Source: Shewanella sairae
GTDB taxonomy: Bacteria > Pseudomonadota > Gammaproteobacteria > Enterobacterales > Shewanellaceae
DNA length: 64,000 nucleotides
Assembly: GCF_023283535.1 (NCBI RefSeq)
Contig: NZ_JAKILT010000004.1
Span: 1 to 64,000, forward strand
Reading direction: 5' to 3'
The position numbers and the translations under genes were made by a program. Shown here piece by piece: positions 37,408-50,624 of the stretch (position 1 is the stretch's first letter; each line of letters opens with the position of its first letter). The notes under the pieces are model-generated. The model saw only the letters and a list, made by a program, of their open reading frames with translations, was not told the origin of the DNA and did not search any database.

Positions 37408-37914
37408 ATGTTAGCCAATTTACTGAACAAAATAGACGGTAAGCGACCTTTTGCTGAGGTGTCTGCACATTGCGATATCCCATGTAAGATCTACGATCCG
37501 ATAACGGCTCAGCTTGCGGTACTAACCATGATAAGAATGGTTGATTTACTTGCAGAGTTACCAGAGCCTGCGGTAATGACAGCTAATCAATTAGCGCAGT
37601 TCAATCGCTTGGTGAGCGAAAAAGAGCTCCATGGCTGTAAAGTTAAAGATGAAGTGCAGGTTATTTGGGGCGATTACATTAAGCAGCCGCAGCTGGATGC
37701 GTACCCAGAATTACATCAACTTAGCCATAGCATTATGTTAGCCGCTTCTAAGGCTAAGCAACATATTGATCGCGCTGCGACCTTAGACTTACTTGTTAAA
37801 GTGAATCGCTTTGCTGAGATTTTCTGGTTATCTAAGGGGATTGAGGTATTTGCTGCTCCATGCCCTTATCCACCAGCTGAGGTAGTTATCTATCCAATAT
37901 TAACATCTAAGTAG
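37408..37914 (+). CDS. sodN: Nickel superoxide dismutase
   Basis: A Ni-containing superoxide dismutase precursor, 168 aa from the ATG at 37408, which has TAGGAG 5 nt upstream; an in-frame GTG at 37402 is too close to that site. A 20-residue leader (KRPFAEVSA) is cut before His21 to expose the nickel hook HCDIPCKIYDP, with His21, Cys22 and Cys26 as ligands. A helical domain follows, ending FAEIFWLSKG. About 25 extra residues (with APCPYPP) extend past the usual end. The leader is presumably removed by the product of the next gene. Confidence 0.95.
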   Translation: MLANLLNKIDGKRPFAEVSAHCDIPCKIYDPITAQLAVLTMIRMVDLLAELPEPAVMTANQLAQFNRLVSEKELHGCKVKDEVQVIWGDYIKQPQLDAYPELHQLSHSIMLAASKAKQHIDRAATLDLLVKVNRFAEIFWLSKGIEVFAAPCPYPPAEVVIYPILTSK

Positions 37915-37920
37915 TCGCCC

Positions 37921-38214
37921 ATGTTTGGCTTTAGTTTTAATAAAGTTGCAGGGAACAGCATGTTCCCTCGACTAAAAAGCGGTAACTTTGTCTTATTGTC
38001 AGAACATTTTGATAGAAGAGGCCTAAAAGCCGGTGACATTATTAAGTTATTACACCCACGTTATGGCTACATAGTCAAAACGTTAGTAGGGATTGACCAT
38101 ACTGGTCGATTTTGGTTTAAAGGTGAAAATAAGCAGAGCGTTGGCATTGATGATATTGGTCCAATAGAAGCTTCGCAAATTAAGAGTAAGGTGATTTTTG
38201 TCGTGGGGGCGTAA
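37921..38214 (+). CDS. sodX: Nickel SOD maturation protease
   Basis: A 97-aa S24/S26-type peptidase that cleaves the SodN leader so nickel can bind. The nucleophile is Ser13 in VAGNSMFPRLKSG and the general base is probably Lys53 in GYIVKTLVG. It lacks a membrane anchor, consistent with the cytoplasmic type. The start is 6 bp after the sodN stop, so they share a transcript. sodX next to sodN is a recognised arrangement in marine bacteria and cyanobacteria. Confidence 0.93.
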   Translation: MFGFSFNKVAGNSMFPRLKSGNFVLLSEHFDRRGLKAGDIIKLLHPRYGYIVKTLVGIDHTGRFWFKGENKQSVGIDDIGPIEASQIKSKVIFVVGA

Positions 38215-38302
38215 CAGTGTCTTGGTGTGGTTGATGGTGTTATTGAATAGCGTAAATGCAAATTAAGTCTCTGTTGACAGTCGCTATGCGGTCAACTTGA
38301 GT

Positions 38303-38327
38303 AAAAAAAGCGCCCCTTTCGGAGCGC
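38303..38327 (-). terminator. Terminator of gltBD
   Basis: On the minus strand GCGCTCC and GGGGCGC pair over a GAAA loop (one G-U pair) and a run of seven T follows. It lies about 150 nt past the gltD stop. Confidence 0.8.
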
Positions 38328-38479
38328 AATTCACAAGCAACTTTCTACAACCGCTACAAGCTAAAGTTTTATAACCAAACAGCCATTTTGCTAATCCATA
38401 GGATTGTTAAGCGAAAGGGCGGTGATTGGGTCTTTGCTGAGCAAGCCTTCTACGTAATTGTTAATCTTCTAATTAATTA

Positions 38480-44343
<5,864 letters not shown>

Positions 44344-44463
44344 TACTACACTCCCTAACCTCAACTGATACTACTTCGGGAGTTCAAAGCAAAAAATCTC
44401 TATAGATATGCACCCGAATCAATCAAATTAACCCTATGCGGGATAAAGGTCAAACCAAATTAT

Positions 44464-44499
44464 TGCATAAAAAATAACTAAAGCTCACTGTTTTATGCA
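44464..44499. promoter_or_regulatory. Inverted repeat upstream of gltB
   Basis: TGCATAAAA (44464-44472) and TTTTATGCA (44491-44499) form a perfect 9-bp inverted repeat with an 18-nt spacer, about 120-155 bp upstream of the gltB ATG. TGCATAAA resembles an ArgR half-site, and ArgR affects gltBD in E. coli. A third copy lies at 44691. Confidence 0.5.
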
Positions 44500-44704
44500 C
44501 TTAAAAAACCAACCTTACCTTAACGTAAACTGCTAAGTTGCACGTATAACCTTATGAATAAAAAGAATTTTAATATTTATGGTTTATTTTTTTAGTTGAT
44601 TTGTAAATAAAATGTTGATTATATCTGTTTTGCGTAAAGTGATTTTTATTGCATATACAGTGAAATGATAATCACTATTAGGTGTGACTATTTATGCACT
44701 TAAA
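44492..44704. repeat. Direct repeat pair TTTATGCACTTAAA
   Basis: Two identical 14-bp copies lie at 44492-44505 and 44691-44704, about 200 bp apart. The first overlaps the right arm of the inverted repeat. They bracket the Fur-like box. Confidence 0.7.
44661..44679. promoter_or_regulatory. Fur-like box upstream of the radical SAM gene
   Basis: TGAAATGATAATCACTATT matches 14 of 19 Fur consensus positions, with an unbroken AATGATAATCA core. It lies 174 bp before the radical SAM start and 318 bp from gltB, so either gene could respond. Confidence 0.6.
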
Positions 44705-44852
44705 TGGCAAGGGCTATGAATAAGTTGTTTTTGAACGATGAGGAAGTGCATACCTTGCATTGGCTCTTTGCGGTTATTTGAGCTAGCGCTAATTAATACG
44801 ATTGAGAACTGGTTAAAATAGTGCAAATTTTGATTTTAGGTAGATAGAAGAG

Positions 44853-45764
44853 TTGGGACTAGACAGTTACGTTAATACCTTTGGTAGTGTGTGCAAGCAA
44901 AAGTATGGAGAGCGGATCCGGAAATTGACCATAGATGCTAAATTTACTTGCCCTAATAGAGATGGAACGTTAGGCAAGGGCGGTTGTACTTATTGCAATG
45001 TTGCCTCTTTTAGCCATGAGCACAAGACCGAACTTTCTATTCAAGAGCAGCTTGCCCAAGGGCGTGAGCGGTTATCGACTAAGTCTTCTAAGTATATTGC
45101 TTATTTTCAAGCTTATACGAGTACCTATGATGAATACCTAGTCCTTAAGCAGAAGTATGGCGAAGCGATACAAGATAACGATATTGTAGGCTTATGTGTG
45201 GGGACTCGTCCTGATTGTGTGCCAGATGACGTATTAGAGTTGTTAGTCGGCTATCAAAACGATGGCGTAGATGTTTGGCTTGAGCTCGGTTTGCAATCAG
45301 CTAATGATAATACGCTGAAGAAAATTAATCGTGGACATAACTTTGCAGCTTATGAAGATACTGTTAAGCGAGCAAGACGTTTAGGTATTAAGGTCTGTAC
45401 TCATTTAATTTTGGGATTACCAGGCGAAGAGCATACCGACTATCTTGAGACGTTGAATAAAGTGTTAGCTGTTGGTGTTGATGGACTTAAATTACACCCT
45501 TTACATATCGTCGAAGGTAGCACAATGGCTAAGGCATGGCGCAATGATAAGATGACATTACTTGAGCTAGATAGTTATGCTTACAGTGTTGGCGAGCTTA
45601 TCCGTAACACGCCTACCGATGTTATTTTCCATCGAGTGACGGCATACGCGAAAAAACCAATGTTACTTGGACCTGATTGGTGCGCTTATCGCTGGAATGG
45701 TTTAGTTGCGATTGTAGACGACTTAAAACAAAAAGGTGGTCAAGGTGCATATTTGCAATCTTAG
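44853..45764 (+). CDS. YhcC-like radical SAM protein (TIGR01212 family)
   Basis: A 303-aa radical SAM enzyme. The cluster cysteines are in CPNRDGTLGKGGCTYC, the wide spacing typical of the YhcC group, followed by the SAM-barrel motifs LCVGTRPDC and WLELGLQSAND. The biological substrate is unknown. The start is TTG; an in-frame stop 12 nt upstream rules out anything earlier, and MGLDSYVNTFG fits the family N-terminus. It lies next to gltB as in E. coli, where arcB also follows. Confidence 0.9.
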   Translation: MGLDSYVNTFGSVCKQKYGERIRKLTIDAKFTCPNRDGTLGKGGCTYCNVASFSHEHKTELSIQEQLAQGRERLSTKSSKYIAYFQAYTSTYDEYLVLKQKYGEAIQDNDIVGLCVGTRPDCVPDDVLELLVGYQNDGVDVWLELGLQSANDNTLKKINRGHNFAAYEDTVKRARRLGIKVCTHLILGLPGEEHTDYLETLNKVLAVGVDGLKLHPLHIVEGSTMAKAWRNDKMTLLELDSYAYSVGELIRNTPTDVIFHRVTAYAKKPMLLGPDWCAYRWNGLVAIVDDLKQKGGQGAYLQS

Positions 45765-45982
45765 TTTGAGCTTGCTAGAAGCGAAGCTTAAAAAATGAAC
45801 AAATATGACTAAGTTAAAGTAATTGTTAGATAATATTGTTTAATGCTTGGTTGCTAAATAGTTAAAATATAGAGAATTTCAGCTTCATATTGCACAAGTT
45901 GTTGCACCTGCGATTTTAGCGGGTATTATGTGGTAAAATCGTTTTCCCTGTATATACGGCAATATTTTTGAGAGGTGCCTAA

Positions 45983-46348
45983 ATGGCAACAGCTGAATTA
46001 GAATCAATTTTGGATCTTAATACACTGGAGCAGTACTGCAGTGCAATTGGTGCCGGCACGCTACTTAAAAGCGTTGTCTTATTTGAACAGCTAATGCCTG
46101 AGTATGTTGGCAATTTAGTGAGTGCGCACGAAGCAAATGATAAAGATACACTTTGCAGTGAAGCGCATAAGTTTAAAGGGGCTGCAGGCTCAGTAGGTCT
46201 TAAACGTATTCAGCAATATGCTCAGTTATTGCAACATGGTGAAGATGCAGCTTGGCAAACAGAGCACGCAACTTGGTTAAATGAAATTGTGGCATTCGCT
46301 TCTAAAGATCTACAGCAGTTAAAAGAATACTTAGAGTCAAAGGCATAA
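45983..46348 (+). CDS. hptA: Histidine phosphotransfer protein HptA (Arc phosphorelay)
   Basis: A 121-aa stand-alone Hpt domain. The phospho-accepting histidine is His62 in SEAHKFKGAAGSVG. The sequence aligns well with the C-terminal Hpt domain of E. coli ArcB (LEQY, MPEYV, HKFKGAAGSVGL). In Shewanella, HptA is known to relay phosphate from ArcS to ArcA, replacing the missing domain of ArcB. It lies beside the YhcC gene, exactly where arcB lies in E. coli, which suggests it is a remnant of that gene. GAGAGGTG precedes the ATG; a terminator follows. Confidence 0.9.
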   Translation: MATAELESILDLNTLEQYCSAIGAGTLLKSVVLFEQLMPEYVGNLVSAHEANDKDTLCSEAHKFKGAAGSVGLKRIQQYAQLLQHGEDAAWQTEHATWLNEIVAFASKDLQQLKEYLESKA

Positions 46349-46363
46349 TTTAGCCGGACTTTG

Positions 46364-46403
46364 AAAATAGCGCAGTTGGATTTATCCACTGCGCTATTTT
46401 TTT
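46364..46403 (+). terminator. Terminator of hptA
   Basis: A 13-bp perfect stem AAAATAGCGCAGT / ACTGCGCTATTTT with an 11-nt loop and a T run. It lies 16 nt past the hptA stop. Confidence 0.92.
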
Positions 46404-46541
46404 GTCCGTAGTTAATCGCGAAGCCGAACTCATTATTGATTCAGTTCACACTCTAACCGCACTTAAGCGCAGTTATGTTAGGGATCTATGATAGAGTTAG
46501 ATTGAACGATTAGATAAATTCTGTCATTGGTAATCTACTTT

Positions 46542-47456
46542 ATGAAACATTTACCCAGCTTAAAAAATCTGTTCTATTTGGTTAATTTGCACCAGGAGCA
46601 GAACTTTAATCGAGCCGCTAAAATTTGCCATGTTAGTCAGTCTACTTTGTCGAGTGGCATTCAAAACCTTGAAGAGCAGTTAGGGCACCAATTGATCGAA
46701 CGCGATCACAAGTCCTTCATCTTTACTGCAATAGGTGAAGAAGTGGTTATGCGTTCACGCAAGCTGCTAACCGATGTTGATGACTTGGTTGAGCTGGTTA
46801 AGCATCAGGGCGAGCCCATGACTGGCGAGATCCGTTTGGGCTGTATTCCAACTATTGCGCCTTTTTTGCTGAGTAATGTCGTTCAGCATTGTAAGCAGGC
46901 TTATCCAGATTTAACGCTTTTCTTAAAAGAAGATACCACAGATCGTTTGATTGATGCGTTAGGTAAAGGAGAGCTGGATTTGCTATTACTGGCGCTGCCA
47001 GTTGATACCAGTGGTTTCCATAGTATGAAAGTGGGAATCGACCCGTTTAAAATGGTTGTGCATAAAGATTTAACCGGTGAGATCCACGAGCCGATTGATT
47101 ATCAAGATTTGCCTGATGAGAGTATCTTTTTACTTCAAGCTGAGCACTGTATTACTGGTCATGCAATTTCTGCTTGTCAGTTAGGTGAAAGTGAAAAAAT
47201 CAATCCATTTGCAGCGACCAGTTTGCATACGCTAGTCCAGATGGTCAATTGTAAGTTAGGAACCACCTTTTTACCGCAAATGGCAATAGATGCAGGTATT
47301 TTGAATAATACTGATCTAACCACTATGGAGCCTCCAGGTGAGACGCCTTATCGAGATATTGGTTTAGTCTGGCGACAAACATCTAGCCGAATTTTGACTT
47401 TTAGAACCTTAGGCTTAGAAATTCAAAGCTTGTTAGAGCAAGAAGACGATATCTAA
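46542..47456 (+). CDS. oxyR: Hydrogen peroxide-sensing LysR regulator OxyR
   Basis: A 304-aa LysR-type regulator. The helix-turn-helix (NFNRAAKICHVSQSTLSSGI) is at the N-terminus. The redox pair is conserved: in EHCITGHAISAC the two cysteines are 9 residues apart, as Cys199 and Cys208 of E. coli OxyR, and ATSLHTLVQMV follows as in OxyR. It activates catalase and peroxidase genes on oxidation. I start it at the ATG at 46542 (MKHLPSLKNL), not the TTG 15 nt earlier. A bidirectional terminator separates it from the convergent cyclase gene. Confidence 0.9.
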   Translation: MKHLPSLKNLFYLVNLHQEQNFNRAAKICHVSQSTLSSGIQNLEEQLGHQLIERDHKSFIFTAIGEEVVMRSRKLLTDVDDLVELVKHQGEPMTGEIRLGCIPTIAPFLLSNVVQHCKQAYPDLTLFLKEDTTDRLIDALGKGELDLLLLALPVDTSGFHSMKVGIDPFKMVVHKDLTGEIHEPIDYQDLPDESIFLLQAEHCITGHAISACQLGESEKINPFAATSLHTLVQMVNCKLGTTFLPQMAIDAGILNNTDLTTMEPPGETPYRDIGLVWRQTSSRILTFRTLGLEIQSLLEQEDDI

Positions 47457-47476
47457 TTCTTTGTGATGAGAGATAT

Positions 47477-47506
47477 AAAAACGCCGATAGTAATATCGGC
47501 GTTTTT
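47477..47506. terminator. Bidirectional terminator between oxyR and the adenylate cyclase gene
   Basis: AAAAACGCCGATA / TATCGGCGTTTTT is a perfect 13-bp stem with a 4-nt loop and T runs both ways. Confidence 0.93.
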
Positions 47507-47507
47507 A

Positions 47508-48602
47508 TTATTTTACGGTTTTAGGCGTCACACCAAACACTTCAATTGAGTGTTGCTTACCCTTTAGCTTAATTGGACCTAAGCTGTTTAGATTATATTG
47601 TGAATCGCTGTACTCAAGTCTTGATTGCAAGGAACCGGAGATTAGCATGCGTTGCCCTAATGGATTGCATTGGTCTTGTAATCTGGCCAAAGTATTGAGC
47701 ACATCACTAAAGAAACTAATTTCTTGCTTTTGTACACCAACGACAGCTGCAACGACTTGTCCACAATGAGCAGCAGCCTTAAATTTAGGCACAAAGCCAT
47801 ACTGCTCTTCAAAATACTGCCTTTGCCAACTTAGCTGCTGACTAAATTCATGATAGATATTAAAGCATCTATCTTCTTTTATCCCGTCTTTAAGTGGCCA
47901 GTGAATCAGTACAGCATCACCCATGTAACGGTATATTTCAGCTTCGTTATTGGTCACTGTATCGGCTAATAAGCTAAAGCTATCTTGAATTAAGCGGCTA
48001 AAGCGGTAGTCACCTAAGGATTCTGCATGAGTCGTAGATGCAACCATATCTAAGTAAAGAAATAGTCGCTGCTCGTACCTAGGTTTATGATATTTACCTA
48101 GACCAATGTTTAACAGTACGCGAGGGCCGACTAATAGCGCCATTTGTTCGATAAACGCTAATCCAACACGTACTACAACTAAGTAAACAATGAGCGCCTG
48201 AAATGATGGACTATATAGAATGTGGGCGGTGAGCATTTGGCGCAAGGTCGTCATATGATTCTCAATGGCCCACATATTTAGGTATTGAGTAATATACGCC
48301 AACGTAGTGGCACCTAACAGCAGAAACAACCCTTTAAAAACAACTGAAAAAACATAAGGTAATCTGTTGATAGCGCTAAAGTCTGCAATTAAATTCGACA
48401 TCCAATGAAGGCTGCCAAAAATAATTCCCATATAAATTGAAAGCGTCGCTAAATCAGCGGAACCAATGGCCCACTGCGGAAGGTCGGGAGTCTGCGCGTA
48501 TCGAAAAAATACGAAAGCCGCCATGGCCGAAGTCCAAGCGAATATAGCAAAGGTTAATTTCTTTGCTTGTATACGTGCTTTCACTATTAGGGGGGTATCC
48601 AA
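47508..48602 (-). CDS. cyaC: Membrane-bound class III adenylate cyclase
   Basis: A 364-aa cyclase that makes cAMP from ATP. The N-terminal half has about four membrane segments (about residues 17-35, 48-68, 85-105, 130-155). The C-terminal half is a class III catalytic domain, with FLYLDMVASTTHAESLGDYRF (metal-binding aspartate), EIYRYMGDAVLIHW and FSDVLNTLARLQ. The symbol follows S. oneidensis, where this locus is, from memory, one of three cyclases. The start is TTG at 48602 with no strong ribosome binding site. A CRP-like site lies 64-79 nt upstream. It follows mutH on the same strand. Confidence 0.88.
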   Translation of the reverse strand: MDTPLIVKARIQAKKLTFAIFAWTSAMAAFVFFRYAQTPDLPQWAIGSADLATLSIYMGIIFGSLHWMSNLIADFSAINRLPYVFSVVFKGLFLLLGATTLAYITQYLNMWAIENHMTTLRQMLTAHILYSPSFQALIVYLVVVRVGLAFIEQMALLVGPRVLLNIGLGKYHKPRYEQRLFLYLDMVASTTHAESLGDYRFSRLIQDSFSLLADTVTNNEAEIYRYMGDAVLIHWPLKDGIKEDRCFNIYHEFSQQLSWQRQYFEEQYGFVPKFKAAAHCGQVVAAVVGVQKQEISFFSDVLNTLARLQDQCNPLGQRMLISGSLQSRLEYSDSQYNLNSLGPIKLKGKQHSIEVFGVTPKTVK

Positions 48603-48665
48603 ATGCTACTTGTTTTTAGGAGGCGCTAGTTTATAGAAAATCCCCCTACTTTTACCAGTAGTATT

Positions 48666-48681
48666 TGTGATCTAAGTCAAA
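48666..48681. promoter_or_regulatory. CRP-like site upstream of the adenylate cyclase gene
   Basis: TGTGATCTAAGTCAAA has a perfect left half TGTGA, a 6-nt spacer, and TCAAA against the consensus TCACA (one mismatch). It lies 64 nt upstream of the cyclase start codon, between mutH and the cyclase gene. Confidence 0.6.
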
Positions 48682-48709
48682 TGAGTGTGAGTTTTGGTCC
48701 GAAATTTAC

Positions 48710-49381
48710 TCAAAGTAGCTGAGAAAGTATTTTTTGGGTAAATTGTGTCTTCAAATAAAACCCTCTTGGGTTGGTTTGAGTGAGTTCTCCGTTGCGGCCA
48801 ATGCTGTCGGTTAGTACTTGGCTATTGGCAGCTTTTGGTCTCAGTTGTAGGACTTCGCCATGGCGGGCAGTCACTTTATCTACTTGGCCAATTGAGATAA
48901 ATTCCATTATTTCTTCCCAATCTTGTTTGAGCAATTGGGTTTCTTCCTGTGAAGGTTGCCATAAAATGGGAGAGCCGATTTGTCTTTGAGCTAGGGGAAT
49001 ATCACGATCTCCTTGAACTGGGATCCATAATACCTGCTGCAATTTATGGCATACAACGCTATTTTCCCAAGTTAGCCCCTGGATATCAGTTAGTGGTGCG
49101 ACTGACACATAAGTTGTTTCTAACACTTTACCTGAACGACTAATCGGGATGGTTTTAAGTTCGACGCCTAAATGAACAAAATCAGGCTCTGGTTTTGAAC
49201 CGGCTAGTGCCCCAAGTTCTAACTCAATGAGTTGTCCCACCCAGCCTTTATGTCGTTTAAGATCATTAGGCATTTCAATTTGATGGTAGTTTGCTAATAG
49301 CCCTAAATTGAGTCCCGCCATTGATTCAGCGCGCTGCATTAATTCTTCGATGCTATTAGGGGAGTTAAGTGCTTTCTTCAT
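48710..49381 (-). CDS. mutH: DNA mismatch repair endonuclease MutH
   Basis: A 223-aa endonuclease that nicks the unmethylated strand at hemimethylated GATC during mismatch repair. The catalytic set Asp67, Glu74 and Lys76 is in [15 protein letters not shown], equivalent to Asp70/Glu77/Lys79 of E. coli. It starts with a normal ATG and lies upstream of the cyclase gene; its promoter is in the long gap toward rppH. Its presence implies Dam methylation in this organism. Confidence 0.95.
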   Translation of the reverse strand: MKKALNSPNSIEELMQRAESMAGLNLGLLANYHQIEMPNDLKRHKGWVGQLIELELGALAGSKPEPDFVHLGVELKTIPISRSGKVLETTYVSVAPLTDIQGLTWENSVVCHKLQQVLWIPVQGDRDIPLAQRQIGSPILWQPSQEETQLLKQDWEEIMEFISIGQVDKVTARHGEVLQLRPKAANSQVLTDSIGRNGELTQTNPRGFYLKTQFTQKILSQLL

Positions 49382-49573
49382 TTAGCTAATTCTACCTATG
49401 TTAGTACCAATATCAAAATAGCTTAAAAAATAATCAGTCAGTAAGGGGGTTGGTGATAACTTAATTTAACGTTGCTAAGTTTCTGAATTAAGTAACGATC
49501 TTGCTATTAGTAATTATTCGATGGTTGATTTGTTATTAGTTACACCTGTGCTTTCCCTGTTTTTCCAACATAG

Positions 49574-49582
49574 TTATCCACA
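49574..49582 (+). promoter_or_regulatory. DnaA box TTATCCACA
   Basis: A perfect match to the DnaA box TTATNCACA. It overlaps one arm of the inverted repeat GTTATCC (49573-49579) / GGATAAC (49591-49597). Confidence 0.55.
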
Positions 49583-49691
49583 GATTTATTGGATAACTTA
49601 AACTTTTGTTGTTGCTACTGCAATAAATGTGATCTGTCAATGCTAATTATAACCGATTATTTGCTTTTTTTTGCGTGGAATAAGTTGCGCT

Positions 49692-49700
49692 TGTGAATAA
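49692..49700 (-). promoter_or_regulatory. DnaA box TTATTCACA (minus strand)
   Basis: TGTGAATAA on the plus strand is TTATTCACA on the minus strand, a perfect TTATNCACA match, 110 bp from the first box. Confidence 0.5.
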
Positions 49701-49908
49701 CCCTATTTGCTAGCCGGGGTGATTAATCGTTTTAAATTCACTGGTCAAAAAACGCTCTTGTTGGGTAGGTGGTTTATTTTGGTTTGCTGTGTGTAATTTT
49801 AACTTGTTGTATTTTAGGTGTTTTCTGTGTTTTTTCGGCCTTAGGTAAAATTAGTAAACCAATGCTAAAAGCGAAGCTTATTAGACTTTAATGGAGTTTC
49901 CAACAGAG

Positions 49909-49931
49909 ATATCCACAGTTTTTGTGGATAT
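49909..49931. repeat. Palindrome of two opposed DnaA-like boxes
   Basis: ATATCCACA (49909-49917), a 5-nt loop and TGTGGATAT (49923-49931) form a perfect 9-bp inverted repeat. Each arm differs from the DnaA box TTATCCACA at one base. It is about 155 bp upstream of the rppH start. Confidence 0.65.
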
Positions 49932-50084
49932 AATTGCTTAGTCAGCTACAGCTCTGTTGATAAAGTTGACGAATAAGCGCGCTTTAACCATTTTTATCCA
50001 GAATCTATGGGTAAACTGATATTTGCCGCCGGACACGCTTTGTGAAACAATCAAAAGATTAATAGTTAATAGTTCGGAGTCCAT

Positions 50085-50606
50085 GTGATTGATAGTGACG
50101 GCTTTCGTGCAAATGTGGGCATCATTATCTGTAATCGCTTTGGGCAGGTTATGTGGGCAAGACGTTTCGGCCAACATTCCTGGCAATTTCCTCAGGGTGG
50201 CGTTGACGATGGAGAGTCAGCAGAAGAAGCCATGTATCGTGAGTTATACGAAGAAGTAGGATTAAAGCCAGAACATGTGCAAATTCTAACATCTACGCGA
50301 TCATGGTTGCGCTATAGGCTACCTAAGCGGTTAATCAGACAAGATAGTAAACCCGTGTGTATCGGGCAAAAACAGAAATGGTTTTTGCTACAATTAAAAA
50401 GTACCGAAAATGCCATCGATCTTAGTGCTAGTGGTCATCCAGAATTTGATGATTGGCGCTGGGTCAGCTATTGGTATCCAGTAAGACAAGTTGTTTCATT
50501 TAAAAGAGATGTATACCGTAAAGTAATGAAAGAATTTGCTCCGGTTACTTTACCTCTGCAGGTAAAAGAGTCGAATAATAAAAGACGAGGTATGCGAAGA
50601 AATTAA
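50085..50606 (+). CDS. rppH: RNA pyrophosphohydrolase
   Basis: A 173-aa Nudix hydrolase that removes pyrophosphate from 5' ends of mRNA and so starts its decay. The Nudix box is complete at residues 38-60 ([21 protein letters not shown]). The start is GTG at 50085, with GGAG 5 nt upstream; a competing ATG at 50083 in another frame stops at once. It lies 18 bp upstream of ptsP, as in E. coli and other Shewanella. Confidence 0.96.
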   Translation: MIDSDGFRANVGIIICNRFGQVMWARRFGQHSWQFPQGGVDDGESAEEAMYRELYEEVGLKPEHVQILTSTRSWLRYRLPKRLIRQDSKPVCIGQKQKWFLLQLKSTENAIDLSASGHPEFDDWRWVSYWYPVRQVVSFKRDVYRKVMKEFAPVTLPLQVKESNNKRRGMRRN

Positions 50607-50624
50607 ATTGAGAGGTTTGCGTTA

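Larger units (their letters stand above)
44344..44852. other. Divergent intergenic region, gltB and radical SAM gene
   Basis: A 509-bp gap with an inverted repeat, a repeated 14-mer and a Fur-like box. A 21-codon frame at 44716-44781 (MNKLFLNDEEVHTL...) has AAGGG only 2 nt upstream, so I do not call it a gene. Confidence 0.5.
49382..50084. other. 703-bp AT-rich gap between mutH and rppH
   Basis: This gap between divergent genes holds one perfect and several near-perfect DnaA-box sequences and two palindromes. No gene or terminator was found. It is unusually long for the position. Confidence 0.5.

Noticed and set aside
44716-44781. 21-codon frame after the Fur-like box
   Set aside because: The ribosome binding site is only 2 nt from the ATG and the frame is too short to judge.
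49628-49643. TGTGATCTGTC as a CRP site in the mutH-rppH gap
   Set aside because: Only the left half matches; the right half (AATGC) does not fit TCACA.
49573-49931. Chromosomal replication origin in the mutH-rppH gap
   Set aside because: The expected neighbours (dnaA, mnmG or rpmH) are absent and no row of AT-rich 13-mers was seen; a titration or regulatory role is more likely.
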